Below, piece after piece: positions 6,596 to 13,324 of a DNA stretch of 13,548 bases; positions within the stretch are counted from its first letter, which is position 1; each line of letters starts with the position of its first letter. The stretch is from Alteromonadaceae bacterium. GTDB lineage: Bacteria > Pseudomonadota > Gammaproteobacteria > Pseudomonadales > Oleiphilaceae. Under the pieces are notes generated by a model that was not told the origin of the DNA, did not search any database, and saw only the letters and a program-made list of their open reading frames with translations. The DNA lies in NCBI GenBank assembly GCA_013393545.1, contig JABXHG010000015.1, forward strand, positions 1 through 13,548. The letters are read 5' to 3'. The position numbers and the translations under genes are program-made.

Positions 6596-7363
6596 ATGCA
6601 CTACAGCACCCTTCTCCCGGAACTGATTAAAATCGCCGACGAGGCCAGTGAAAGAGTACTGCACATTTATCAGTCCGATTTCAAAGTGCATTTCAAGGAA
6701 GATAAAAGCCCCATAACAGCGGCAGATCTGGCTGCCAACGAAATCATCGTAAAAGGCCTGCGCCGTATTGCCCGGGATATCCCCATAGTCTCCGAGGAAA
6801 GCTCGGAAGCCCCCTGGGAGGAACGCAAACACTGGCGCCGGTTTTGGCTGGTTGACCCCATCGACGGCACCAAAGACTTCACCCAGCGCTCCGGCGAATT
6901 CACCATCAACATTGCCATGATAGAAGACGGCGACCCGGTGATGGGTGTGGTGGCCGCGCCTGCGTTAAAAGAAGTGTACTGGGGCGTGCAAGGCGAGGGT
7001 GCCCACAAGCGTGACCGCACCGGCCGTACACACAATATTCGGGTGGCCGAGCCCCGCGACAGCCTGCGCGTGGTGGCCAGCAAAAACCACCTGAATGAAG
7101 AAACCCGAGCCTTCATCGCGAAACTTGGCCCTCATGAAACAGTACAAGCGGGCAGCTCCCTGAAATTCTGCCGCCTGGCCGAAGGCCATGCCGACATCTA
7201 CCCGCGCATGAGCCCCACCAGTGAATGGGACACCGCCGCCGCCCATGCAGTACTGCTGGCTGCGGGCGGCAAAGTGCAAACCACAGACGGCAAGCCCTTG
7301 AAATACGGCAAAGAGAATATACTGAATCCGTCTTTTATTGCTGCCGGAAACTGGTATTTTTAA
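6596..7363 (+). CDS. cysQ: 3'(2'),5'-bisphosphate nucleotidase
   Basis: A 255-residue Mg-dependent, Li-sensitive phosphatase of the inositol monophosphatase fold. It hydrolyses 3'-phosphoadenosine 5'-phosphate (PAP) to AMP, clearing a by-product of sulfate assimilation that inhibits exoribonucleases and sulfotransferases. Metal-site residues are in place: D-K-S-P-I-T-A-A-D (36-44), S-E-E-S (E67, E68), W-L-V-D-P-I-D-G-T-K-D-F (D87, D90) and S-E-W-D-T-A-A-A-H (D212). The length fits CysQ. The ATG has AGGA upstream. The next gene, rfaH, starts four bases after the stop, so the pair is probably one transcript. Confidence 0.92.
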   Translation: MHYSTLLPELIKIADEASERVLHIYQSDFKVHFKEDKSPITAADLAANEIIVKGLRRIARDIPIVSEESSEAPWEERKHWRRFWLVDPIDGTKDFTQRSGEFTINIAMIEDGDPVMGVVAAPALKEVYWGVQGEGAHKRDRTGRTHNIRVAEPRDSLRVVASKNHLNEETRAFIAKLGPHETVQAGSSLKFCRLAEGHADIYPRMSPTSEWDTAAAHAVLLAAGGKVQTTDGKPLKYGKENILNPSFIAAGNWYF

Positions 7364-7367
7364 GCGC

Positions 7368-7847
7368 ATGACATGGTACGCACTGCAACACAAGCCCTCA
7401 CAGGGTGACCGTGCGGTACACAACCTCCAGAACCAGGAAGTGCCGTGCTTTTACCCGAAAATCGAGGTGGAAAAAATTCGCGGGGGCAAACGGCAGAAGC
7501 GCCTGGAGCCCCTGTTTCCAGGGTATGTTTTTGTAAACACTGAACCAATCAACCCGGTGTGGACCAAACTTCGCTCCACCTTCGGTGTGTTGCGTGTGGT
7601 GAGTTTTGCTGGCAAGCCGGCCGCCGTGGATGACGCAGTCATCGAGCAAATCAAGGCCAGCATGGAAAAAGTGGCGGCCCTGGGTGGCATCAAAAAAGGC
7701 CAGAAAGTTGAACTGGAAGATGGCCCCTTCAAGGGGATCAATGCGATTTTCCAGGCCTATGATGGTGAAGAGCGTGCCATTGTGCTCATTACCTTTATGC
7801 AGAAGCAACAAACCGTTAAAGTTCCGATTCGTGCCATTAAACCCTGA
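7368..7847 (+). CDS. rfaH: transcription elongation/antitermination factor RfaH
   Basis: A 159-residue NusG paralogue. RfaH joins RNA polymerase paused at ops sites and suppresses Rho-dependent termination and pausing in long envelope, capsule or conjugation operons, also helping recruit ribosomes. The N-terminal NGN domain begins M-T-W-Y-A-L-Q-H-K-P and has the V-E-K-I-R-G-G-K-R and E-P-L-F-P-G-Y-V-F-V blocks, very close to RfaH (V-x-G-K-R, E-P-L-F-P-N-Y-L-F-V). The C-terminal KOW domain is K-K-G-Q-K-V-E-L-E-D-G-P-F-K-G. RfaH rather than NusG is favoured by these blocks and by an exact ops core 78 bases after its stop. Start ATG 7368 has no strong ribosome-binding site, so coupling to cysQ is likely. 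Confidence 0.9.
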   Translation: MTWYALQHKPSQGDRAVHNLQNQEVPCFYPKIEVEKIRGGKRQKRLEPLFPGYVFVNTEPINPVWTKLRSTFGVLRVVSFAGKPAAVDDAVIEQIKASMEKVAALGGIKKGQKVELEDGPFKGINAIFQAYDGEERAIVLITFMQKQQTVKVPIRAIKP

Positions 7848-7889
7848 CAGGCCTTCGCTTCATGAGATGGGGGCAGAAAAATAAACACA

Positions 7890-7937
7890 GCTACTGCCGG
7901 AATACACCGAGAAATGGCCGGTGGGGCGGTAGCGTGT
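7890..7937 (+). promoter_or_regulatory. ops / JUMPstart-like RfaH recruitment element with a pairing upstream arm
   Basis: GGCGGTAGCGTG at 7925-7936 equals the ops core at which RfaH loads onto paused polymerase. It lies 38 bases before the ATG of the next gene, the usual place in a leader. An upstream arm GCTACTGCC (7890-7898) can pair with GGCGGTAGC (7925-7933) over all nine positions with one G-U pair, enclosing 26 bases. Classical JUMPstart leaders also carry a GTAGC-like repeat before ops. No convincing promoter is seen between the rfaH stop and this element, so transcripts may read in from cysQ-rfaH. Confidence 0.8.
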
Positions 7938-7974
7938 AACGACCAAAGGAAACAACAGGCAAAAGGAAAGGCCA

Positions 7975-9291
7975 ATGACAAGCACAGTCAACATCCAACA
8001 CCACGGCGCCAAAACCGGCGTAACCGGCTCCTGCCACCAGTTGCACATCAACGCCGAAAACAGCCTGCTCATAGATTGCGGCCTGTTTCAGGGCCAGGAA
8101 GCCGGCAACACGCGCAACACCCAGAAAATCGACTTCAACACCGAAGGCATTCAGGCCCTCATTGCCACCCACGTACACATAGACCACGTGGGCCGCATAC
8201 CCTGGCTACTGGCCGCCGGCTACACCGGGCCTATCATCTGCTCCCGCCCCTCGGCCAGACTGCTGCCCCTGGTATTGGAAGACGCCTTCAAACTCGGTAT
8301 AAGCCGCGACAGGCAACTCGTCGAAAGCTATCTGGCCACCATCAAAAAACGCCTGCTGCCATTACCCTACAACCAATGGCACACCGTAATAGACACCCCG
8401 GAAAACAAGGTAAACATACGCCTGCAACGGGCCGGCCACATACTCGGCTCCGCCTATGTGGAGGTAGACCACAACGACACCCGCATTGTATTCAGCGGCG
8501 ACCTGGGCGCCAGCCATACACCGTTATTGCCAGCACCAGAATCGCCTGAAAGAGCCGACGTACTGGTGCTGGAAAGCACCTACGGCGACCGCAACCACGA
8601 AAGCCGGGAAGACCGAAAACATCGGCTGAAAGCCGCCATCGATCGCGCCCTGCAAAACCAGGGCACCGTACTTATCCCCGCGTTTAGCATTGGCCGAACG
8701 CAAGAGTTGCTGTACGAACTGGAAGACATCGCTAGCGACGAACTGCCAGTGATACTGGATTCGCCATTGGCGCAAAAATTCACCGCCGCCTATCGTGAAC
8801 TGCAACCCTACTGGGACGAAGAAGCTCATGCCCGGCTGCAACAGGGCCGCAAACCACTGGCCTTCGACACCCTGTTAACCGTGGAAGGCCACCACGAACA
8901 CCTGAAAATGGTCCACCACCTGGCCCGCAGCGCCCGCCCGGCCATCGTGATTGCCGGCAGCGGCATGTGTAACGCCGGGCGCATTGTCAACTACCTTAAA
9001 GCCATGCTGGGCGATGAAAGGCACGATGTGCTGTTTGTGGGCTACCAGGCCGAAGGTACGCCCGGGCGCGACATACAACGCTACGGCCCCGATAACGGCT
9101 ACGTGTGGCTGGATGACGAGAAACACACCATCCGCGCGAAAGTTGAGACCATTGGTGGTTACTCTGCCCATGCGGACCAGCGGGGGTTGGTGGAGTTTGT
9201 GAGGGGGATGAAGCACAGGCCGCAAGACATACGGTTGGTGCATGGTGAAGAGCACGCCAAGCAAGCCCTGCGAGCTACCATCACAGCCTGA
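7975..9291 (+). CDS. MBL-fold beta-CASP metallo-hydrolase, copy 2, behind an ops element
   Basis: A 438-residue relative of the protein at 3513, but only distantly alike outside the motifs. Zinc ligands are all there: T-H-V-H-I-D-H-V-G-R (H66, H68, D70, H71), A-G-H-I-L-G-S-A (H155) and S-G-D-L-G (D176). Beta-CASP motifs follow: E-S-T-Y-G-D-R (E200), P-A-F-S-I-G-R-T-Q, A-G-S-G-M-C-N-A-G-R, S-A-H-A-D (H399) and V-H-G-E (H423). A long AAGGAAAGG sits before the ATG. Proteins of this group are exo- or endoribonucleases or related hydrolases acting in the cytoplasm. Placement directly after ops and before rmlB makes it the first gene of an RfaH-dependent unit; why an RNase-like protein should be there is unknown. 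Confidence 0.85.
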   Translation: MTSTVNIQHHGAKTGVTGSCHQLHINAENSLLIDCGLFQGQEAGNTRNTQKIDFNTEGIQALIATHVHIDHVGRIPWLLAAGYTGPIICSRPSARLLPLVLEDAFKLGISRDRQLVESYLATIKKRLLPLPYNQWHTVIDTPENKVNIRLQRAGHILGSAYVEVDHNDTRIVFSGDLGASHTPLLPAPESPERADVLVLESTYGDRNHESREDRKHRLKAAIDRALQNQGTVLIPAFSIGRTQELLYELEDIASDELPVILDSPLAQKFTAAYRELQPYWDEEAHARLQQGRKPLAFDTLLTVEGHHEHLKMVHHLARSARPAIVIAGSGMCNAGRIVNYLKAMLGDERHDVLFVGYQAEGTPGRDIQRYGPDNGYVWLDDEKHTIRAKVETIGGYSAHADQRGLVEFVRGMKHRPQDIRLVHGEEHAKQALRATITA

Positions 9292-9340
9292 GCTTGTTGT
9301 GTGAAATGGCCGAAAGAAAAGGTGCGGATCGCAAGTTTTT

Positions 9341-9598
9341 TTGAATTGCCGCCATCGGAAACAGGCTTTTCTGGCTTTCTCAAAAATTTCCGGTCGAGAT
9401 CTATTTCCAGCTTTGGAAACCCCAGAAGCTCATTTCCAGCAATGTAAAAGCCATTTCCACGGAAAGTCCCCGTTTACAACTGATTCTCAGTTTCCAGCAC
9501 CGGAATACACGTTCCCAGACTCAGAAAGCCGATTTCCAAGTTCGGAAATCGAAGAGTTCAGCTTTAATCCAATTCAAGTTCATCAGGCATCCAAATGA
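9341..9598 (+). CDS. possible small heptad-repeat protein (85 aa) overlapping the rmlB start
   Basis: An open frame from 9305, with a possible TTG start at 9341, ends in TGA at 9596-9598, inside the rmlB start (ATGA overlap). The predicted peptide has phenylalanine about every seventh residue from residue 32 on: [30 protein letters not shown]. This period comes from the degenerate 21-base DNA repeat below, so the peptide may be only a by-product. There is no ATG and no good ribosome-binding site. The stop/start overlap with rmlB is the best argument that it is translated; I keep confidence low. Confidence 0.25.
   Translation: MNCRHRKQAFLAFSKISGRDLFPALETPEAHFQQCKSHFHGKSPFTTDSQFPAPEYTFPDSESRFPSSEIEEFSFNPIQVHQASK
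9385..9550. repeat. degenerate 21-nt repeat tract with nested TTTCC/GGAAA palindromes
   Basis: In the 303-base gap between the beta-CASP gene and rmlB, ATTTCC or GTTTCC/GTTCCC recurs at about 9386, 9403, 9432, 9453, 9490, 9511 and 9532. Four of the steps are near 17-21 bases and others near 29 and 37. Several copies are short inverted repeats: TTTCC-6-GGAAA (9404-9419), TTTCC-2-GGAAA (9454-9465), TTTCC-6-GGAAT (9491-9506) and the perfect GATTTCC-6-GGAAATC (9531-9550). Before the tract, TGCG-3-CGCA followed by seven Ts (9323-9342) is a very weak terminator candidate. Nothing else is seen in this gap. Confidence 0.7.
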
Positions 9599-10728
9599 AG
9601 CTGTTAGTTACCGGTGGAGCGGGCTTCATAGGCTCCGCCGTCATCCGCCACATCATTCAGAACACCCAAGACGAAGTGGTCAACCTCGACAAACTCACCT
9701 ACGCCGGCAACCTTGAAAGCCTGGCGGAAGTGAGCGACAGCGAACGCTACGCTTTCGAGCAGGTCGACATCTGCAACCGTGCGGAAGTAGACCGCGTCCT
9801 GGCCCAACACCAGCCAGATGCCATTATGCACCTGGCCGCCGAAAGCCATGTAGACCGCTCCATCGACGGCCCGGCAGACTTTATCGAAACCAACATCGTA
9901 GGCACCTACACCCTGCTGGAAGCCACCCGCCAATACTGGCAGGCACTGGAAAGCGACAAAAAAGCCAACTTCCGCTTCCACCACATAAGCACAGACGAAG
10001 TCTACGGCGACCTCCCGCATCCTGACGATTGCTCCCAGGAGGAGACGGTTCACCCCTCTCCCCTGGAGGGAGAGGGGCAGGGGGAGAGGGGGAATAACTC
10101 TGAACTCCCAATGTTCACAGAAAACACAGCCTACGCCCCAAGCAGCCCATATTCAGCCAGCAAAGCCAGCTCAGACCACCTAGTTCGCGCCTGGCTACGC
10201 ACCTACGGCCTGCCAACCCTGGTAACCAACTGCAGCAACAACTACGGCCCCTACCACTTCCCGGAAAAGCTTATCCCGTTGATGATCCTCAACGCCCTGG
10301 AAGGCAAGCCACTCCCGGTATACGGCAAAGGCGACCAAATCCGCGACTGGCTCTACGTAGAAGACCACGCCCGCGCGCTCTACAAGGTGGTCACGGAAGG
10401 CAAACCCGGCGAAACCTACAACATCGGTGGCCACAACGAAAAACAGAACATCGACGTAGTACACACCCTGTGCGACATCCTTCAGGAACTGCGCCCACAG
10501 CAAGCCAGTTACCGTGACCTGATAACCACTGTAAAAGATCGCCCGGGCCACGACAGGCGCTACGCCATAGACGCCAGCAAAATCCAGAAAGAACTGGGCT
10601 GGGCCCCGGAAGAAACCTTCGAAACCGGCATTCGCAAGACCGTACAGTGGTACCTAAACAACCTCGCCTGGTGCCAGCGTGTACAAGACGGCAGCTACCA
10701 AAGAGAGCGCCTGGGCCAAACAGGCTAG
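9595..10728 (+). CDS. rmlB: dTDP-glucose 4,6-dehydratase with an in-frame loop insertion
   Basis: A 377-residue short-chain dehydrogenase that converts dTDP-glucose to the 4-keto-6-deoxy sugar, the second step toward dTDP-rhamnose for surface polysaccharides. NAD-binding G-G-A-G-F-I-G (7-13), [11 protein letters not shown] (80-90), the T-D-E acid/base triad (133-135) and Y-S-A-S-K (Y186, K190) are all intact, as are N-C-S-N-N-Y-G-P-Y and R-P-G-H-D-R-R-Y. Relatives are near 355 residues; the surplus is an insertion of about 19 residues at 146-169, between Y-G-D-L-P-H-P-D and L-P-M-F-T-E, encoded by a palindromic DNA repeat (see 10053). The ATG overlaps the stop of the repeat ORF; AGG lies 9 bases upstream. 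Confidence 0.92.
   Translation: MKLLVTGGAGFIGSAVIRHIIQNTQDEVVNLDKLTYAGNLESLAEVSDSERYAFEQVDICNRAEVDRVLAQHQPDAIMHLAAESHVDRSIDGPADFIETNIVGTYTLLEATRQYWQALESDKKANFRFHHISTDEVYGDLPHPDDCSQEETVHPSPLEGEGQGERGNNSELPMFTENTAYAPSSPYSASKASSDHLVRAWLRTYGLPTLVTNCSNNYGPYHFPEKLIPLMILNALEGKPLPVYGKGDQIRDWLYVEDHARALYKVVTEGKPGETYNIGGHNEKQNIDVVHTLCDILQELRPQQASYRDLITTVKDRPGHDRRYAIDASKIQKELGWAPEETFETGIRKTVQWYLNNLAWCQRVQDGSYQRERLGQTG
10053..10092. repeat. GC-rich palindromic repeat inserted inside rmlB
   Basis: CCCCTCTCCC (10053-10062) and GGGAGAGGGG (10068-10077) form a perfect 10-bp stem with a CTGGA loop, followed by a third purine arm (10081-10092). It encodes [14 protein letters not shown] in the rmlB frame. CCCTCTCCC-loop-GGGAGAGGG elements are, to my knowledge, common dispersed repeats in gammaproteobacterial intergenic DNA; one inside a conserved gene is unusual. 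Confidence 0.75.
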
Positions 10729-10731
10729 GCC

Positions 10732-10762
10732 GGGGTCAGACCCCGAATTGGGGTCTGACCCC
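10732..10762. repeat. perfect 13-bp inverted repeat, REP-like or terminator, between rmlB and rmlA
   Basis: GGGGTCAGACCCC (10732-10744) and GGGGTCTGACCCC (10750-10762) are exact reverse complements with GAATT between; each arm is itself a near-palindrome (GGGGTC around one base). It begins three bases after the rmlB stop. GGGGTCAGA-type repeats are often linked with REP-associated transposases, and could end or slow transcription between rmlB and rmlA. No U-run follows, so intrinsic termination is not certain. Confidence 0.7.
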
Positions 10763-10808
10763 ATTTAAGACCGGAACTCCCAGCAGCAGATATCTTCAAG
10801 GAGTATAA

Positions 10809-11673
10809 GTGAAAGGCATCATACTAGCCGGCGGCTCCGGCACCCGCCTGTACCCCATAACACTCGGCACCTCCAAACAACTCCTGCCGGTGTACGACAA
10901 ACCCATGATCTACTACCCGCTCTCTGTACTCATGCTGGCGGGCATCCGGGACATCCTCATTATCACCACCCCGGAAGATCAGGCCGGTTTCAAACGCGCA
11001 TTGGGTAACGGCGAACAGTTTGGCGTTAACTTCAGCTACGAAATACAGCCAACTCCGGACGGCCTCGCCCAAGCCTTCATCATCGGCGAAGAGTTCATTG
11101 GTAACGACAGCGTGTGCCTGGTGCTGGGCGACAACATTTTCTACGGCCAGGGCTTCACCCAAGCTGAAACAAGCCGCCCAACGTACAGAGGGTGCCACCG
11201 TATTCGGCTACCAGGTAAAAGACCCGGAACGCTTCGGCGTGGTCGAGTTTGACGAAAACAAACGCGCCATCTCCATCGAAGAAAAGCCAGAACACCCAAA
11301 ATCACACTTTGCAGTGACCGGCCTCTACTTCTACGACAACAGCGTGGTAGACATCGCGAAACAGGTAAAACCCAGCCATCGGGGTGAGCTGGAAATAACC
11401 TGCGTAAATCGGGCCTATCTGGAACAAGGGAAGCTGAACGTAGAGTTGCTGGGCCGGGGTTTCGCCTGGCTGGACACCGGCACCCACGAAAGCCTGCTGG
11501 AAGCCGCGCAGTTTGTAGAAACCATCGAAAAACGTCAGGGCTACAAAATCGCGTGTCTGGAAGAAATCGCTTACAATCAGAGGTGGTTAACTAGGGAACA
11601 GCTGCTGGCTCAGGCTGAAGAGCTCAGAAAAAATGGCTACGGAAACTACCTCAGCGACCTGGCAAACGAATAG
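10809..11673 (+). pseudogene. rmlA: glucose-1-phosphate thymidylyltransferase, frameshifted
   Basis: RmlA makes dTDP-glucose from glucose 1-phosphate and dTTP, the first and feedback-controlled step of dTDP-rhamnose synthesis. GTG 10809 has AAGGAG six bases upstream. Frame one gives [15 protein letters not shown], the nucleotide-binding signature, to [12 protein letters not shown] (about residue 117). The rest of the enzyme continues in the next frame from P-K-L-K-Q-A-A-Q through [17 protein letters not shown] to [10 protein letters not shown] and G-N-Y-L-S-D-L. Adding two Cs to the CCC at 11158-11160 would restore G-F-T-P-K-L-K and a 288-residue enzyme of normal length. As written, translation stops at 11252. 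It could be a real lesion, phase variation or a sequencing error. Confidence 0.85.
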
Positions 11674-11691
11674 CAGGGCACGGCAACGATT

Positions 11692-12738
11692 ATGGAACAG
11701 CGCAACTTGCTCCAAACCGCGAAAACTGAAGATCCAGAAAAAGCGTTGGACTACTGGTGTGTGGACATCGAACAAGACAGCTTTTACCAGCCCATACTCA
11801 AAAGCAGGGCGTTTAAGCGGCTAAGGGGTGTCTCATTCCTGGGTGCACTGGATTACGCTGTAGGACACAAACAAAAGCAAACTGGCAGCCGCGCCGAGCA
11901 CTCTCTGAACGTAGCCGCGCTCGCTAACTTCGTTGCCACTCGCCGCCAATACACACCGGAACTGAAAAAGCACCTGATCGTAGCCGGGCTGTTGCATGAC
12001 ATAGGCCATCCACCGTTATCCCACAGCGCAGAGCCCTTCATCAAAAAGCACATAGGTTACGGCCATCATCACGCCGGCGAAAAAATTCTGAAAGGGCAGC
12101 ACGAACTGGGTAGGGCGCTCAACAAATGGCTGAGGCAAAACACTGATCTCACGTTCCTGATCAGCCTGATAGACCAGAACGCCTTGGATATCGATGGCGG
12201 AGACCTGTTCAGCACCTCCATAAACATCGATACAATTGAAGGCATAACGCGCAGCCATCAACTCATTAACCGGATGAGCGAAACAAGCCTCAGCCGTAAA
12301 CGGATTGAAATAGCGGCCGCTTCGTTTCTGCCAGAAGTTAATAACCCCTGGCCCAAACTCGATCAGTTCTGGAAAATGAAGCATCAGGTATATGCCAACC
12401 TGATTACCAGCCAACGCGGACTAGTGGCCGACAAACTCTCACAGCTCTATTTTCAGTACGAAAACAAGAGTCTGTCAGAGCGGGATATCTTCACCTCTGA
12501 AGCGCAATGGAAAAAACGTTACGCCACCTTATTTCATGGGCTGACGAGCATCAAAAAACAGAGCCTGAGCATCAAGTGGATGTCTGGCGAGCAGGTAAGC
12601 TACACCAGCCGCTGCTACTATCTTGATGAAAACCAGAGTGATTTCACTCGCTACCAGTGCACAAAAAACGTGAAAACCACGTTGCTGCCTGAATGTGCCA
12701 GAGATAACCAGCAGCTCCAGTTTTCAATCATCAAATAA
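11692..12738 (+). CDS. HD-domain phosphohydrolase (dNTPase/SAMHD1-like superfamily)
   Basis: A 348-residue protein with the metal-binding HD fold of COG1078-type hydrolases, which includes SAMHD1 and bacterial dGTPases that remove triphosphate from dNTPs. The opening matches the family: P-I-L-K-S-R-A-F-K-R-L-R-G-V-S-F-L-G, then S-R-A-E-H-S-L-N-V (H70), L-L-H-D-I-G-H-P-P-L-S-H (H102, D103, with H106 and H111) and S-I-N-I-D-T-I-E-G-I (D180, likely fourth ligand). The stretch Y-G-H-H-H-A-G-E-K-I-L adds a histidine cluster. It starts 18 bases after rmlA and is followed after nine bases by a nucleotidyltransferase gene. The C-terminal third is unrecognised. The substrate is unknown; a nucleotide-linked or defence role is inference. 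Confidence 0.75.
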   Translation: MEQRNLLQTAKTEDPEKALDYWCVDIEQDSFYQPILKSRAFKRLRGVSFLGALDYAVGHKQKQTGSRAEHSLNVAALANFVATRRQYTPELKKHLIVAGLLHDIGHPPLSHSAEPFIKKHIGYGHHHAGEKILKGQHELGRALNKWLRQNTDLTFLISLIDQNALDIDGGDLFSTSINIDTIEGITRSHQLINRMSETSLSRKRIEIAAASFLPEVNNPWPKLDQFWKMKHQVYANLITSQRGLVADKLSQLYFQYENKSLSERDIFTSEAQWKKRYATLFHGLTSIKKQSLSIKWMSGEQVSYTSRCYYLDENQSDFTRYQCTKNVKTTLLPECARDNQQLQFSIIK

Positions 12739-12747
12739 CAAGCACGG

Positions 12748-13101
12748 ATGCCCACAGTGTATAAAGACGTATTGGCAGAATTCCCCGTACTAGAAGAAGC
12801 AAACCGCTTCACCGCACAAAAGTTAATCGAAATCCGAAAGGCCCTGGCCTCAGAGCTACAAGACAGCCCTCATAACGACAAGATCACCATAGTAACTGTT
12901 GGCTCCTACGGCAGGGGCGAAGCGTCTGAGTCTTCCGATTTGGATTTGTACATCCTTTTCGATTCAGACCGGGATGCGCAAGATGTCATTGGCACCGAGT
13001 TGAATAACATCAAGGGAATTCTGGACAACCTCGTGCCTAATGAAACGGGCAGCACAGGCACCTTTGGCTCAGACGTGTGTATTCGTTTTACAAATACCTG
13101 A
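12748..13101 (+). CDS. nucleotidyltransferase-fold protein, C-terminus cut by an IS element
   Basis: A 117-residue N-terminal piece of a polymerase-beta-like nucleotidyltransferase. The catalytic signature is G-S-Y-G-R-G-E-A-S-E-S-S-D-L-D-L-Y (G52-S53, D64, D66), as in GlnD-type and other NTases that add a nucleotide to a protein, RNA or small molecule. The third acidic residue and C-terminal domain normally follow well after this point but are missing: the frame ends at TGA 13099-13101, seemingly inside the end of the IS1380-like element. It follows the HD gene closely, so the two were probably one operon. GlnD joins an NTase and an HD domain in one chain, which makes a modifying/de-modifying pair thinkable. 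In its present state it is likely inactive. Confidence 0.7.
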   Translation: MPTVYKDVLAEFPVLEEANRFTAQKLIEIRKALASELQDSPHNDKITIVTVGSYGRGEASESSDLDLYILFDSDRDAQDVIGTELNNIKGILDNLVPNETGSTGTFGSDVCIRFTNT

Positions 13102-13273
13102 ATCAGTGACTTCGCTCGCCAATATACCCGTCAAGCCCACCTCTGCGCCAACAAGAGGCGATAACTGGGTGAGATTCTGACTTTGAGGTCAGGAAGCAAA
13201 GAGCGGGAGCAACCGATGGTCCGATATTGGTTGATAAATGACCAGCATGCATTGTTTAGACAATAGCGGGCTG

Positions 13274-13306
13274 TCCCGGCAGAGGATTCCGGGAGGATTG
13301 TTTTTT
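13274..13306 (+). terminator. possible intrinsic terminator inside the IS end
   Basis: TCCCGG (13274-13279) and CCGGGA (13289-13294) form a 6-bp stem with a 9-base loop; six Ts follow at 13301-13306 after GGATTG. It points rightward, toward the transposase gene from the wrong side, and could block read-through from outside promoters into the IS. The gap before the T-run makes it imperfect. Confidence 0.35.
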
Positions 13307-13324
13307 GCCAGTGGCTGAGTTGGC

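Noticed and set aside
7854..7882. Sigma70 promoter between rfaH and ops
   Set aside because: TTCGCT with a 17-base spacer to AAAAAT matches the consensus too poorly to claim.
9385..9550. CRISPR-like array
   Set aside because: Units are short, degenerate and unevenly spaced, with no unique spacers of constant length and no cas genes nearby.
10809..11252. Stand-alone 147-residue RmlA-like protein
   Set aside because: Its last 28 residues are out-of-frame translation of normal RmlA sequence, so it is a frameshift product and not a separate gene.
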